Shown here in pieces: positions 38,926 to 47,216 of a stretch of 64,000 nucleotides of DNA. The DNA is from Gammaproteobacteria bacterium (GTDB lineage Bacteria > Pseudomonadota > Gammaproteobacteria > Steroidobacterales > GCA-2729495), in assembly GCA_030746435.1 (NCBI GenBank), contig JASLMV010000010.1, forward strand, positions 1 through 64,000. Reading direction: 5' to 3'. The position numbers were made by a program, and so were the translations under genes. How positions within the stretch are numbered: the stretch's first letter is position 1; every line of letters starts with the position of its first letter. The notes under the pieces are model-generated. The model did no database searches. It had not been told where the DNA came from and saw nothing but the letters and a program-made list of their open reading frames with translations.

Positions 38926-39240
38926 CTAAATTTCGAGCTGTTGGCCGAACTGAAGCGCAGTCTCCACGCGTTCGCGCATGGACTGCAGGCGGCCAGCAGC
39001 CTCAACTTCAATGGTATCGCCTTGGCCACGGGCCTGTATCAGCTCATTGGCCATATTCAGCGCCGCCATGACGGCGATTCTGTCCAGCCCGGTGACTTTT
39101 CCGCTATCCCGAATTTCCTGCATTTTGGAATTCAGCAACTCGGCTGAATCCAGGAGGTCAGCTCGTTCATCTGCTTTACAGGAAACCTGGTATTCCTTCT
39201 CCAGTATTTTTACGTTGACGTGAGCGTACATCTCCGTCAT
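38926..39240 (-). CDS. zapA: Cell division protein ZapA
   Basis: Cross-links FtsZ protofilaments at the Z ring. The 104-residue protein has VNVKILEKEYQVSCKADERADLLDSAELLNSKM, followed by a coiled-coil C-terminal helix with RIAVMAALNMANEL. Its start overlaps the stop of the upstream ZapB-like gene by 4 bases (ATGA). Confidence 0.93.
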   Translation of the reverse strand: MTEMYAHVNVKILEKEYQVSCKADERADLLDSAELLNSKMQEIRDSGKVTGLDRIAVMAALNMANELIQARGQGDTIEVEAAGRLQSMRERVETALQFGQQLEI

Positions 39241-39476
39241 GTGCCGTGCTCCATTGCCTTAAGTCGACTAATCATTGCTTCTACCCTGGCACGAACCTGC
39301 TCGTTCTTTTGTAGCAGGGTAGCTCTGTCCGCAATCAGAGAGTCTTGGCGCTCCTTAAGAGAACGGTTTTCTTCCTTCAACTGGCCGCAAATTACCACCA
39401 GTTCATCGAGACGCTTCTCAAGGCGCTCGAGTTCCTGACCAAAGTTGTGTTCGGGTGATTCAGACATGCGGCTCAA
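39237..39476 (-). CDS. ZapB-like coiled-coil protein (TIGR02449-like)
   Basis: The 79-residue protein is one continuous heptad-rich helix (QELERLEKRLDELVVICGQLKEENRSLKERQDSL). It sits directly before zapA on the same strand, the usual position of the TIGR02449 small coiled-coil family. A role at the division site is inferred from size, structure and position only. Confidence 0.75.
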   Translation of the reverse strand: MSRMSESPEHNFGQELERLEKRLDELVVICGQLKEENRSLKERQDSLIADRATLLQKNEQVRARVEAMISRLKAMEHGT

Positions 39477-39591
39477 TATAGTGTCTGCGCTGCATCATGG
39501 TCAATATGCGGTTACAAGTCTCGATGATAGGATATACGACCTTTTCAGTCTGGCCGCGGCGCTTGCCGTGTCTTTTTGTACGGAAACATCC

Positions 39592-40188
39592 ATGCCCGAC
39601 CATCAGACAGACGATTTCGATGATATTGAGCGCTTGCTGACTGTAGCCGGCTCGGCATGGGACGCGGCCGAAGCGCACGGTGCGTTTTGCGGTATGGCAT
39701 GCCTGGGCGGCGCCGGTGCAATTAGTGAGTGGGTGGAAGAGCTGTTCGCAGCGTCGGACCGGGATGACGTACTTGCCGAAGAGCGCGCCGTCGTCCTCAG
39801 GCAACTGGCGGCAAAAACTCTGTTGAGCCTCGAGGCAGGCGATATGCGCTTTACGCTCCTGTTGCCCGATGACGACGGGCCCCTGCATGACCGTACTGCG
39901 GGTCTGGCCGACTGGTGCCACGGGTTTATGCACGGTCTCGCGACGGCCGGCGGGGCCGATGAGGGGCCGCAGGCCGATGCCCTCGATGCTTCGATTCCGG
40001 CCGAGATACTGGATGATTTCAGTGAAATAACGCGGGCCGGCGTAGATGAAGGGGGCGGGGAAGAATCCGAGCAGGCCTTTGCTGAGCTCGTGGAATATGT
40101 GCGCGTATCAGCACAACTAGTGTATGACGAAACGATGGCGCTGCGGCCATCGGGCGAAAACCATAAAGGCAACCGGGCCAGCGGATGA
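39592..40188 (+). CDS. ygfB: UPF0149 family protein YgfB
   Basis: The 198-residue all-helical protein shows AHGAFCGMACLGG and LADWCHGFMHGLA, signatures of UPF0149. In Pseudomonas, YgfB affects antibiotic tolerance through regulation of ampDh3; whether that applies here is unknown. The start at ATG 39592 is chosen from the MPDHQTDDFDDIERLL alignment expectation. It is coupled to pepP by a 4-base overlap. Confidence 0.9.
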   Translation: MPDHQTDDFDDIERLLTVAGSAWDAAEAHGAFCGMACLGGAGAISEWVEELFAASDRDDVLAEERAVVLRQLAAKTLLSLEAGDMRFTLLLPDDDGPLHDRTAGLADWCHGFMHGLATAGGADEGPQADALDASIPAEILDDFSEITRAGVDEGGGEESEQAFAELVEYVRVSAQLVYDETMALRPSGENHKGNRASG

Positions 40189-41495
40189 ATTTCAAGGAAT
40201 TTGCGAGACGCCGGCGGGCGCTGATGCGCATGATGGGTAAAGGCAGTATCGCGATATTGCCCACCGCGCCGGCGACCCAGCGCAACCGGGACGTAGAGTA
40301 TCCCTACCGGCCGGACAGTGACTTTTACTACCTGACGGGCTTCACGGAACAGGAATCCATTGCGGTATTGGTACCGGGCAGGTCAGAGGGTGAGTTTTTA
40401 CTGTTCTGTCGCCGGAAGGATCCCGGACGGGAGATATGGGACGGCAGGCGCGCGGGTCCGGCAGGTGCGGTTGCAGAATTTGGCGCGGACGAAGCCTTTT
40501 CAATTGAAGAGATAGATGAAGTCCTGCCCGGCCTGGTGCAACATTCCGAGCGCGTCTATTACACGATGGGTGCGCGCCCCGAATTCGACAGCAAGCTCAT
40601 TGGCTGGGTCACGGAGATGCGTTCGAGGGGCGGCGTGGGCGCGCATACGCCGGACGAGTTTATTGCCCTCGACCATCTGCTCCATGACCTGCGCTTATAC
40701 AAGAGCAGGGCGGAACTGGGCGCTTTACGCAAGGCAGCGAAAATTGCGGTCGGTGCCCACCGGCGGGCGATGGCGGTCTGCAGGCCCGGAATCTATGAAT
40801 ACGAGCTGGAGGCCGAATATTTACATGAGTTTCGCAGCAATGCCGCCAGCCTTGCTTATCAACCCATCGTGGGGGGCGGTAAGAATGCCTGTGTGCTGCA
40901 TTACGTCCAGAACGATCAGCCGCTGGTCGACGGCGAACTGGTGCTGGCCGACGTGGGTTGCGAGTACGATTACTACGCGTCGGACGTTACCCGGACCTGG
41001 CCTGTAAATGGTCGCTTTTCTGCCGCCCAGCGGGAAGTCTACGAGCTTGTTCTGGAAGCAAGTACGGCCGCAACCAAAAAAGTGCAGCCGGGCAATCACT
41101 GGAACGACCCGCACGATGCCGCCGTCAAGGTCATAACCCGGGGCCTGATCGATATCGGGCTGCTGAAGGGGGTGCTGAAAACCCTGTTGCGCGATTCAAA
41201 GTACCGGAAATATTTCATGCACCGGACGGGGCACTGGCTCGGTATGGATGTGCATGACGTGGGGGACTACAAAGTATCTGACCAGTGGCGGCTCCTGGAG
41301 CCAGGTATGGTGATGACGATCGAGCCGGGCCTGTATATAGGCGGTGCGCGCAATATCGCCAAAAAGTGGCGCTATATCGGTATCCGTATCGAGGACGATG
41401 TAGCAGTCACCCGCGATGGCCACGAAGTGCTGACCCGAGCTTTGCCGACGGACCCGGATGAGATCGAAAGACTGGTGGGCACACGGGCGGCCTGA
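40185..41495 (+). CDS. pepP: Xaa-Pro aminopeptidase (aminopeptidase P)
   Basis: Removes N-terminal residues before proline. The 436-residue protein has an N-terminal creatinase-like domain (FARRRRALMRMMGKGSIAILPTAP) and an M24 pita-bread domain. Metal ligands are visible in LADVGCEYDYYASDVTRTWP, HRTGHWLGMDVHD, TIEPGLYIGG and GIRIEDDVAVT. The usual ubiH/ubiI genes do not follow; the gcv riboswitch does. Confidence 0.95.
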   Translation: MNFKEFARRRRALMRMMGKGSIAILPTAPATQRNRDVEYPYRPDSDFYYLTGFTEQESIAVLVPGRSEGEFLLFCRRKDPGREIWDGRRAGPAGAVAEFGADEAFSIEEIDEVLPGLVQHSERVYYTMGARPEFDSKLIGWVTEMRSRGGVGAHTPDEFIALDHLLHDLRLYKSRAELGALRKAAKIAVGAHRRAMAVCRPGIYEYELEAEYLHEFRSNAASLAYQPIVGGGKNACVLHYVQNDQPLVDGELVLADVGCEYDYYASDVTRTWPVNGRFSAAQREVYELVLEASTAATKKVQPGNHWNDPHDAAVKVITRGLIDIGLLKGVLKTLLRDSKYRKYFMHRTGHWLGMDVHDVGDYKVSDQWRLLEPGMVMTIEPGLYIGGARNIAKKWRYIGIRIEDDVAVTRDGHEVLTRALPTDPDEIERLVGTRAA

Positions 41496-41610
41496 TGGAC
41501 ACAGGACAAGGGTTGCCTGCCGCAGCGCGGCTTCGATCTTTGTAACAGCAAATGTCCAATTACGCTGGCTCGACAGTATTTTTTGGGTATCATGCGCTTT
41601 CAATCTTTCA

Positions 41611-41821
41611 GGCTCGCGTGAGAGTGCCGTGCAGGTTTAATCCTGCAGCAGGCCGCCGAAGGCGCAACTCGCTCGGAAACGCTCAGGCAAACGGACTGCG
41701 GACCTGGATTGACTCTGGAGAGCGGCTGTATCGTCAGCCCACCGAAGGGGTGCGGTTGAGTGCCGTGAGACACCCATACAGGGTGCGCACTCGACCCGAT
41801 CTCTCAGGTAACAGGACAGAG
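41611..41821 (+). promoter_or_regulatory. Tandem glycine riboswitch
   Basis: Two consecutive glycine aptamers. The first has GAGAGTGCC, GCCGCCGAAGGCGCAA and CTCAGGCAAACGGAC (about 41619–41695). The second, after a short linker, has GGAGAGCGGC, CCACCGAAGGGGTGCGG and CTCAGGTAACAGGACAGAG (about 41716–41822). The second aptamer leads directly into an intrinsic terminator. This is the classic leader of gcv operons, in which glycine binding relieves termination. Confidence 0.95.
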
Positions 41822-41822
41822 G

Positions 41823-41852
41823 GGCGGCAGGCTTGGGCCTGCCGCCTTTTTT
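41823..41852 (+). terminator. Riboswitch expression-platform terminator
   Basis: GGCGGCAGGC-TTGG-GCCTGCCGCC is a perfect 10-bp stem followed by six T. It starts right where the second aptamer closes (GGACAGAGG). Binding of glycine is expected to prevent this hairpin and let transcription reach gcvT. Confidence 0.88.
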
Positions 41853-41870
41853 GTTGCCGGCCTGAAAGTG

Positions 41871-42959
41871 ATGCAAATGGGAAAACAAACAGATTTTTTC
41901 GAGCGGCATTTGGCAGCGGGCGCCAGGATCGTTGATTTCGGCGGCTGGGATATGCCGCTGCATTACGGATCGCAGCTTGACGAGCACCATGCCGTCAGGA
42001 ATGGTGCCGGCGTATTCGATGTCTCGCATATGACCGTTGTCGATGTAGCCGGTGCTGACAGCCGTAACTGGTTAAGGCGGCTGCTGGCGAACGACGTCGG
42101 GCGGCTCTCTTCCCCCGGCAAGGGACTCTACAGTTGCATGCTTAACCCGGCGGGTGGCGTTATCGATGACCTGATCGTTTACCGGCGCCGGGGTTCCGGG
42201 TACCGCGTAATCGTCAACGCCGCAACGCGCGATACGGACCTCGAGTGGATGCAGGCAACGGCCGCCGACTTCGACGTGGCTATAAACGAACGCAGCGATC
42301 TTGCGATGCTCGCGGTGCAGGGTCCCGCTGCGCGCGAGAAGGTCGCGCCGCTGCTACCGGAAGGCCTGGGGAAAGAGGCGCTGCAGCTCGGCACTTTCGA
42401 GTCGCTCGATCACGACGATGTGTTCGTGGCGCGCACGGGTTATACCGGTGAGGACGGCTGGGAAATCCTGCTCGAACCTGCGGCAGCCCGGAAACTGTGG
42501 GATGCATTAATTGCGGCCGGCGTGCAGCCCTGCGGCCTCGGTGCCAGGGATACGCTGCGGCTCGAAGCAGGGCTAAACCTCTATGGGCAGGATATGGACA
42601 CGCAAACCTCACCGCTGGTGAGCAACCTGGGCTGGACGGTTTGCTGGGAACCGGGCGACCGGGATTTTATCGGCCGGAAGGCCCTGGAAGAGCAAAGAGA
42701 GAAAGAGCTTTCACACCGGCTGGTAGGTCTGGTACTGGAAGATCGTGGCGTTATCCGAACGGGGCAACGTGTCGTGACGGATGCCGGCGACGGCCGGGTG
42801 ACGAGCGGCGGATTCTCACCCACACTTGAATGTTCCATAGCGCTTGCGCGTGTGCCGGCGGATGCCGGCGAACATTGCGAAGTCGAGATAAGGTCTAATC
42901 TAAAACCGGCACGCGTCGTGCGCCCGCCATTTGTAAAACAAGGACAAAGACAGGTTTAA
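41871..42959 (+). CDS. gcvT: Glycine cleavage system T protein (aminomethyltransferase)
   Basis: Transfers the aminomethyl group's carbon from H-protein to tetrahydrofolate and releases ammonia. The 362-residue protein starts MQMGKQTDFFERHLAAG and shows DFGGWDMPLHYGSQLDEHHAVR and LRLEAGLNLYGQDMD. GTG 41868, ATG 41871 and ATG 41877 are all plausible starts. It is the first gene behind the glycine riboswitch. Confidence 0.96.
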   Translation: MQMGKQTDFFERHLAAGARIVDFGGWDMPLHYGSQLDEHHAVRNGAGVFDVSHMTVVDVAGADSRNWLRRLLANDVGRLSSPGKGLYSCMLNPAGGVIDDLIVYRRRGSGYRVIVNAATRDTDLEWMQATAADFDVAINERSDLAMLAVQGPAAREKVAPLLPEGLGKEALQLGTFESLDHDDVFVARTGYTGEDGWEILLEPAAARKLWDALIAAGVQPCGLGARDTLRLEAGLNLYGQDMDTQTSPLVSNLGWTVCWEPGDRDFIGRKALEEQREKELSHRLVGLVLEDRGVIRTGQRVVTDAGDGRVTSGGFSPTLECSIALARVPADAGEHCEVEIRSNLKPARVVRPPFVKQGQRQV

Positions 42960-42973
42960 CGCGGAGAAGAAAG

Positions 42974-43369
42974 ATGAGTGAAGTACCCGACAGTTGTATG
43001 TACACGAAAGATCACGAATGGTTAAGGCTGGAGGATGACGGGAGCGTCACCATCGGGGTTACCGACCATGCGCAGGAGGCACTGGGCGAACTCGTGTTCG
43101 TCGAGACTCCGGAAGCAGGTGCGGCATTTGGCGTGGGCGATGCCTGTGCTGTCGTTGAATCGGTCAAGGCTGCCAGCGATATTTATTGTCCGGTAGCGGG
43201 CGAAGTTACCGAGGCTAATGCGGCGCTCGTCGATAAACCTGAGCTGGTAAACAGCAGCCCCTATGATGACGGCTGGGTGTTCCGCCTGCGCCCGGAGAAT
43301 GCGAAGGCGATCGACGAACTTATGGATGCGGAAGCCTACAACCGCTTCCTTGCCGAACTCGAAGACTGA
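42974..43369 (+). CDS. gcvH: Glycine cleavage system H protein
   Basis: Lipoyl carrier that shuttles the aminomethyl intermediate among P, T and L proteins. The 131-residue sequence has the lipoylation site VVESVKAASDIYCPVAG with Lys65. It lies 14 bases after gcvT with an AGAAAGA ribosome site. Confidence 0.97.
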   Translation: MSEVPDSCMYTKDHEWLRLEDDGSVTIGVTDHAQEALGELVFVETPEAGAAFGVGDACAVVESVKAASDIYCPVAGEVTEANAALVDKPELVNSSPYDDGWVFRLRPENAKAIDELMDAEAYNRFLAELED

Positions 43370-43386
43370 AAGGCTAAACAGCAACC

Positions 43387-44748
43387 ATGCCATTTGTCCC
43401 GCATACAGAATCCGATATCAGTGCGATGCTGGCACGTCTGGGCGTTGCCGACATCGCTGACTTGTTCGATGAAATCCCCGCCGGATTGCGAATTAAGGGC
43501 CTGGAGGGCATAGGCCCTGCATTGAGTGAGGCCGATATATCGAGGCTTATGCAGACACGCGCCCGCCAAGATGGTGAGCCGTTGTGTTTTACCGGTGCCG
43601 GCGCTTACGACCACTATGTCCCGGCGGCCGTATGGGATATCGCAACCCGCGGTGAGTTCTACAGTGCGTACACGCCCTACCAGGCCGAAGCGAGCCAGGG
43701 GACACTGCAGGTTATTTACGAATTCCAGACGATGCTGGCGAGCCTGACCGGCCTCGATGTATCCAACGCGTCTCTTTACGATGGTGCGACAGCATTCGCG
43801 GAAGCGTGTCTGATGGCGGTGCGCGCGAATCGCAGGAACCGGTCGCGCAAAATCCTGGTATCCAGGACACTCAGTCCGGCCTGCAGGGAGGTCGCGCGGG
43901 TCATGCTGAAGGGCCAGCAGATCGAACTGGTCGAGTTAGCGATACGGGACGGGGTCAGTGATTCCGATGCGCTGAATAATCTGTCGGCTGCAGATTTTGC
44001 GGCGGTGGCCATTCAAAACCCAAATTTTCTCGGCTCACTCGACGCGGTTGATGTACTGACCGACTGGGCACACAGTGGCGGCGCACTCGTGATCGGGGTT
44101 GCCAACCCGATGGCGCTTGCGCTCCTCAAGCCACCGGGGCAGTGGGGTGCGGCCGGTGCCGACATTGCGTGTGGCGAAGGACAACCCATGGGTATTCCCA
44201 TGTCGTCGGGCGGACCTTATTTCGGTTATCTCGTTTGCCGGCAGGACATCGTCCGGCAGATGCCGGGCCGAATTGTCGGCCGCACGGTTGACCTTGAAGG
44301 CAAGCCCGGTTTTACGCTCACTTTGCAGGCCCGCGAGCAGCACATCCGCCGGTCGCGTGCGACATCCAATATCTGTACGAACCAGGGCCTGGTCGCGACA
44401 GCCGCAACAATCTATATGTCGCTTATGGGCGCGTCCGGATTGCGCAGCGTTGCGACGAAGTGCAACGCTAATACCAATGCACTGGTCGATGCGTTAACAG
44501 CGCTTCCCGGTGTAACCAGGGCTTTTGCGGCACCGTTTTTCCACGAGGCGGTGCTTACTTTTGATCGTCCGGTTGCCGGCGTGCTCGATACCTTGTCCTC
44601 GAACGGCATCCTCGGCGGTTACGATTTGTCTGCCGATTACCCGGAACTGGGCAATGCGTTGCTGGTATGTGCAACGGAAATGCGCAGCGCCACTGATATT
44701 TCGGCTTATGCCGGCATAGCGAGCGAAATATTCGGAGCAGCGGCATGA
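43387..44748 (+). CDS. gcvPA: Glycine dehydrogenase (decarboxylating) subunit 1
   Basis: Alpha half of the two-subunit P protein. The 453-residue protein starts [19 protein letters not shown] and includes [22 protein letters not shown] and [12 protein letters not shown]. coli has a single long GcvP; this genome has the split form. Its stop overlaps the gcvPB start by 4 bases, as suits an obligate complex. Confidence 0.96.
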   Translation: MPFVPHTESDISAMLARLGVADIADLFDEIPAGLRIKGLEGIGPALSEADISRLMQTRARQDGEPLCFTGAGAYDHYVPAAVWDIATRGEFYSAYTPYQAEASQGTLQVIYEFQTMLASLTGLDVSNASLYDGATAFAEACLMAVRANRRNRSRKILVSRTLSPACREVARVMLKGQQIELVELAIRDGVSDSDALNNLSAADFAAVAIQNPNFLGSLDAVDVLTDWAHSGGALVIGVANPMALALLKPPGQWGAAGADIACGEGQPMGIPMSSGGPYFGYLVCRQDIVRQMPGRIVGRTVDLEGKPGFTLTLQAREQHIRRSRATSNICTNQGLVATAATIYMSLMGASGLRSVATKCNANTNALVDALTALPGVTRAFAAPFFHEAVLTFDRPVAGVLDTLSSNGILGGYDLSADYPELGNALLVCATEMRSATDISAYAGIASEIFGAAA

Positions 44749-46202
44749 CTGAAGCACTGATCTTCGAGTACCGGTCCGAGGGCCGGAAAGGCTTTGTAGC
44801 GGGACCGGATGCAGTGCCGAAACTGCCCGCAGAAGCGCTCCGGGCCGATGAACCGACCTTGCCAACCGCTTCCGAGTTGGAAGTTGTGCGCCATTTTACC
44901 CGGCTTTCGCAACAGAACTTTTCCATAGACACACAGTTCTATCCCCTGGGTTCGTGCACGATGAAATACAACCCGCGTGTCTGTAACCAGCTCGCAATGC
45001 TGCCGCAGTTTCTTGGGCGACATCCGCTCGGCCCTGTGGAGCATGGACAGGGCTATCTGCAGACCATGTTCGAACTCCAGGAAATGCTGCGGATTGCGAC
45101 GGGCATGGCGGCCGTATCGCTGACGCCGATGGCTGGCGCGCAGGGAGAATTTGCAGGCGTGGCAATGATAAAGGCCTATCACGAGTCACGTGGCGACGAT
45201 GCGCGTAACCAGATTATCGTGCCTGACGCAGCGCACGGTACCAACCCTGCGACGGCAACCATGTGTGGTTGTGAGGTCGTCGAGATTTCCACCCGGCCGG
45301 ACGGCGACCTCGATATCAACCGGCTGCGCGAGGTTTTGGGACCGAACACCGCAGGCATCATGCTGACCAACCCGTCTACACTGGGATTATTTGAACGGCA
45401 AATAGAAGAAATCGCTGCAATCGTTCATGCAGCCGGCGGGCTTCTTTATTACGACGGTGCCAACCTGAACGCGATTCTGGGTAAAACCCTGCCGGGCGAT
45501 ATGGGTTTTGACGTCATACACATGAACCTGCACAAAACCTTTTCTACACCGCACGGAGGGGGTGGCCCCGGCTCCGGTGCCGTGGGCGTTGCGGAGCGGC
45601 TGAAACCCTTTTTACCGGTACCGTTCGTGCAACGGCTGGACGGCCGTTACACCTGGGCGACGGAAGAACATTACCCGCAAAGTATCGGACGCCTGTCTGC
45701 CTTTATGGGTAACTCAGGCGTATTGCTGCGTGCCTATGTGTATATGCGTATGCTTGGCCGGGCAGGAATGGAACGCGTGGCGGATTTTGCCGTACTAAAT
45801 GCCAACTACCTCATGGTATGTCTGCGCGAGGCGGGCTTCGATGTCGCCTTTCCCGAACGGCGTGCCAGCCACGAATTTATTATTTCCCTGAAATCGATTG
45901 CGCGGGAGACGGACGTAACCGCAATGGATTTTGCGAAGGCATTGCTGGATTATGGCTTCCACGCACCAACGACTTACTTTCCGTTGCTGGTGCCGGAGTG
46001 CCTGTTAATCGAGCCTACCGAGAGTGAATCGCGGCATGCGCTTGATGCCTTTGTCGCCGCACTGGTGGACATACGCGATACGGCGTACTCGAATCCGGAC
46101 AAGGTAAAGGAGGCGCCCGTAACGATGCCGGTCCGCAGGCTCGATGACGTGCGTGCCGCTAAACAACCGGACCTGGTGTGGCAAGCACCCGGTGCCGGCT
46201 AA
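44745..46202 (+). CDS. gcvPB: Glycine dehydrogenase (decarboxylating) subunit 2
   Basis: Beta half of P protein; decarboxylates glycine with PLP. The 485-residue protein holds the PLP Lys264 in [19 protein letters not shown], and [11 protein letters not shown] upstream. The length is normal. No lpd (L protein) gene is in the operon, as expected because L is shared with other complexes. Confidence 0.96.
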   Translation: MTEALIFEYRSEGRKGFVAGPDAVPKLPAEALRADEPTLPTASELEVVRHFTRLSQQNFSIDTQFYPLGSCTMKYNPRVCNQLAMLPQFLGRHPLGPVEHGQGYLQTMFELQEMLRIATGMAAVSLTPMAGAQGEFAGVAMIKAYHESRGDDARNQIIVPDAAHGTNPATATMCGCEVVEISTRPDGDLDINRLREVLGPNTAGIMLTNPSTLGLFERQIEEIAAIVHAAGGLLYYDGANLNAILGKTLPGDMGFDVIHMNLHKTFSTPHGGGGPGSGAVGVAERLKPFLPVPFVQRLDGRYTWATEEHYPQSIGRLSAFMGNSGVLLRAYVYMRMLGRAGMERVADFAVLNANYLMVCLREAGFDVAFPERRASHEFIISLKSIARETDVTAMDFAKALLDYGFHAPTTYFPLLVPECLLIEPTESESRHALDAFVAALVDIRDTAYSNPDKVKEAPVTMPVRRLDDVRAAKQPDLVWQAPGAG

Positions 46203-46249
46203 CGAAAGGCTGCCGCCTTACCAGGCACAGCCGACCCAGGAGTAAATGA

Positions 46250-47188
46250 ATGTCAGCATTAATTTGCGGCTCGATGGCTTACGACAACATCATGGTGTTT
46301 CCCGGCCGATTTAAGGAGCAAATCCTTCCGGACCAGATTCATATCCTTAACGTGGCTTTCCTGGTGCCGGTCATGCGCAAGGAGTTTGGTGGTTGTGCCG
46401 GCAATATCGCATACAACCTTAACCTGCTCGGCGGCACAGGTTTCGCGATGGCGACCGTTGGCACAGACTTCGAGCCCTACCGGGCGTGGCTGGAACAGCA
46501 GGGCCTCGACAGCCGTTACCTGAAGGCAATAGATACCGCGCTTACTGCCCAGGCCTATATCACGACCGACCTGGACGATAACCAGATTACGGCTTTTCAT
46601 CCGGGTGCCATGGACCACGCGCACCTGAACGAGATTCCCGCCGATGCAGGCATTAGCATCGGCATGATTTCACCTGACGGCAAACAGGGCATGGTGGATC
46701 ACGCCCATCAGTTCGCGGCCGCCGGCATACCGTTTGTATTCGACCCCGGCCAGGGACTGCCGATGTTTGACGGTGATGAACTGCGGGACCTGATTGCCAA
46801 GGCAAGCTGGGTCGCGGTGAACGATTACGAAGGGCAGATGTTGCAGGAACGCACCGGCTGGTCGGAAGATGAGATCGGCGCACAGGTAGACGCGCTGATC
46901 GTTACACGCGGTGCGAAGGGTTCCGCTATCCTGAGTGACGGTGAGCGCATCGAAATACCGGCGGTCGAAGCGGTTAGCGTCAGTGACCCGACCGGTTGCG
47001 GTGACGCTTACCGCGCAGGCCTGCTTTATGGGCTGCTGAACCAAATGAGCTGGGCCGATACCGGCCGTCTTGCGGCGGTACTCGGCGCTATCAAGGTGGC
47101 CAGCCAGGGCACGCAGAACCATGATTTCACGCGTGACAGCGTTAACGACGTGTTCGAGCAGAATTTCGGATACCGGCTGGATTTCTAA
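46250..47188 (+). CDS. PfkB-family carbohydrate / nucleoside kinase
   Basis: The 312-residue protein has the PfkB N-terminal Gly-rich part (GGCAGNIAYNLNLLGG) and the C-terminal signature DPTGCGDAYRAGLLYG with the catalytic Asp. The sequence pattern is closest to bacterial adenosine-kinase-like members, but ribokinase-type substrates are possible. It starts 48 bases after gcvPB and may be cotranscribed, so it may fall under glycine control. Confidence 0.85.
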   Translation: MSALICGSMAYDNIMVFPGRFKEQILPDQIHILNVAFLVPVMRKEFGGCAGNIAYNLNLLGGTGFAMATVGTDFEPYRAWLEQQGLDSRYLKAIDTALTAQAYITTDLDDNQITAFHPGAMDHAHLNEIPADAGISIGMISPDGKQGMVDHAHQFAAAGIPFVFDPGQGLPMFDGDELRDLIAKASWVAVNDYEGQMLQERTGWSEDEIGAQVDALIVTRGAKGSAILSDGERIEIPAVEAVSVSDPTGCGDAYRAGLLYGLLNQMSWADTGRLAAVLGAIKVASQGTQNHDFTRDSVNDVFEQNFGYRLDF

Positions 47189-47216
47189 GCCGCAGTCGGG
47201 TTTATAAAGTGTTTTT

